Source of the DNA: Bartonella sp. WD16.2
GTDB taxonomy: Bacteria > Pseudomonadota > Alphaproteobacteria > Rhizobiales > Rhizobiaceae
Direction of reading: 5' to 3'
Assembly (NCBI RefSeq): GCF_002022505.1
Contig: NZ_CP019781.1
Coordinates: 310,001 to 374,000, forward strand
DNA length: 64,000 bases
This document shows positions 63,268 to 64,000 of the stretch, one piece after another. Numbering within the stretch: the stretch's first letter is position 1; every line of letters begins with the position of its first letter. The position numbers were made by a program, and so were the translations under genes. The notes under the pieces are model-generated. The model had not been told where the DNA came from. It did not search any database and saw only the letters and a program-made list of their open reading frames with translations.

Positions 63268-64000
63268 ATGGCAAAAAAACAAAAAACGCGCAAAACGAAA
63301 GTCGTAAAAAAGCGTAGTATTATTATAACATTTTTCTTAATAAATTGCCGTTTTCTGCTTTGGTTAGTAAAATGGTTTTATCGTCGTACGCGCATAAATG
63401 CTTTATTGGTTATAGGCTTTTTCTTTTTCAGTATTAGTTTTGGATTTTTTGCTTTCAATACTTTATTTTCACAAATAAAAACGCGTCAGGATAGCTTTAT
63501 TGAAATGAGCTTAACGGCGGTTCCGACTGTTATACAGAATTTTATTTTACTTAAAGAACGCGCTACATTTCAAGAAAATACTTTTGTTGTTCCTGTACCT
63601 GCTGAAAAGAGTTTGCATCAAAGTTCATTTTTCAATTCTTTACAGAGCACTTTACCAGAGGATTTGTTGGAAATACAAAAAGAATTAGCAAAACTTGGAT
63701 TGTATGATGGTCCTTTAGACGGTGTAGATAACCTCAAGATGCGTCACGCTATAGAGCTATGGAAACAACAAACTGCTAATAGAGCTTTGCCAGTGCAAAA
63801 AGATTTTGTATCGAAAAGTTCAAGAAATGAAGTTTCTGTGCTTGTTAAGCGTAGCGAAGTAGAGATGACAAATAATCCAATAGCAACAAGTGATTTAACT
63901 CATTCAGAGAAAATTGTTTTAAAGCCTCTTGTTACAGATATCATACAGGTACAGGAGGCTTTACGTATTTTTGGGAACCAAGAGGTAACAATCACTGGCA
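63268..64000 (+). CDS. Membrane-anchored peptidoglycan-binding-domain protein, N-terminal part (3' end outside window)
   Basis: From ATG 63268 the frame stays open to the end of the window (over 244 codons, no stop). The product starts with a very basic cytoplasmic segment (MAKKQKTRKTKVVKKRS), has one or two membrane helices by about residue 70 (ALLVIGFFFFSISFGFFAFNTLF), then a periplasmic part with a PG_binding_1 repeat (IQKELAKLGLYDGPLDGVDNLKMRHAIELWKQQ at ~145-177). A second repeat seems to start at VQEALRIFG near the window end. It probably acts in the periplasm on cell-wall structure. A ribosome-binding site before the ATG is weak. Confidence 0.82.
   Translation, partial: MAKKQKTRKTKVVKKRSIIITFFLINCRFLLWLVKWFYRRTRINALLVIGFFFFSISFGFFAFNTLFSQIKTRQDSFIEMSLTAVPTVIQNFILLKERATFQENTFVVPVPAEKSLHQSSFFNSLQSTLPEDLLEIQKELAKLGLYDGPLDGVDNLKMRHAIELWKQQTANRALPVQKDFVSKSSRNEVSVLVKRSEVEMTNNPIATSDLTHSEKIVLKPLVTDIIQVQEALRIFGNQEVTITG

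Overview
The window is AT-rich and reads as chromosome from an alphaproteobacterium of the order Hyphomicrobiales, most probably a Bartonella species. The evidence is: a split F0 ATP synthase cluster with a b' subunit, a CcrM-type GANTC methyltransferase beside mutY, a MucR regulator, a SufE-DUF5330 pair, an invasion-associated-locus-B (IalB) type secreted protein, low GC, and several AT-rich non-coding stretches of about 0.7-1.3 kb of the kind left by gene decay in host-restricted bacteria. The species cannot be fixed from sequence alone. I see no insertion sequence, prophage, CRISPR array or rRNA operon.

Layout. 1-7.4 kb: tail of an SLC13-type transporter, a YfgM-like membrane protein, the ribosome-assembly GTPase der, then the F0 operon atpI-atpB-atpE-atpF2(b')-atpF(b), closed by a clear terminator. 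7.6-13.7 kb (minus strand): glyS-glyQ, a TPR lipoprotein/exported protein and a long-chain polyprenyl diphosphate synthase. 13.9-21.2 kb (plus): TrmN6-like methyltransferase, S49 peptidase, a 59-residue membrane protein overlapping ispE, rnhB, a Sua5/YrdC protein, a broken FAD-linked oxidoreductase, and a DUF6101-like protein. 21.6-33.6 kb: purD, ubiA, pdxH, a DnaJ-family protein, fabI, aroC, ribB, xseB, dxs and an RlmD-like methyltransferase. 33.6-48.5 kb: tldD, IalB-like protein, ctaB, ispH, broken thrB, rnhA, a DsbD-N-domain protein, YqgE, a large membrane GGDEF/EAL protein, an M16 peptidase, broken thrC and a HAD phosphatase. 48.7-64 kb: ccrM, mutY, a DUF721/DciA-like protein, DsbA-like protein, ppdK, tRNA-Gln, sodB, an S9 oligopeptidase, mucR, sufE-like, DUF5330-like and the start of a peptidoglycan-binding protein.

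How the genes fit together. Three steps or branches of isoprenoid and quinone supply are here (dxs, ispE, ispH, polyprenyl synthase, ubiA, and ctaB for heme O), along with energy conversion (F0 subunits, ppdK), redox defence (sodB, DsbA-like, SufE) and DNA maintenance (ccrM, mutY, rnhA, rnhB, xseB, DciA-like).

The most notable observation is selective gene decay. Homoserine kinase (thrB) and threonine synthase (thrC), the last two steps of threonine synthesis, lie about 7 kb apart, and each carries two separate single-base frameshifts. An FAD-linked oxidoreductase carries two more. Every other full-length gene examined appears open. This suggests threonine auxotrophy, unless the six indels are sequencing errors. 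A second point is that the GGDEF and EAL modules of the 963-residue signalling protein both have changed active-site residues. I found no convincing new multi-gene system.
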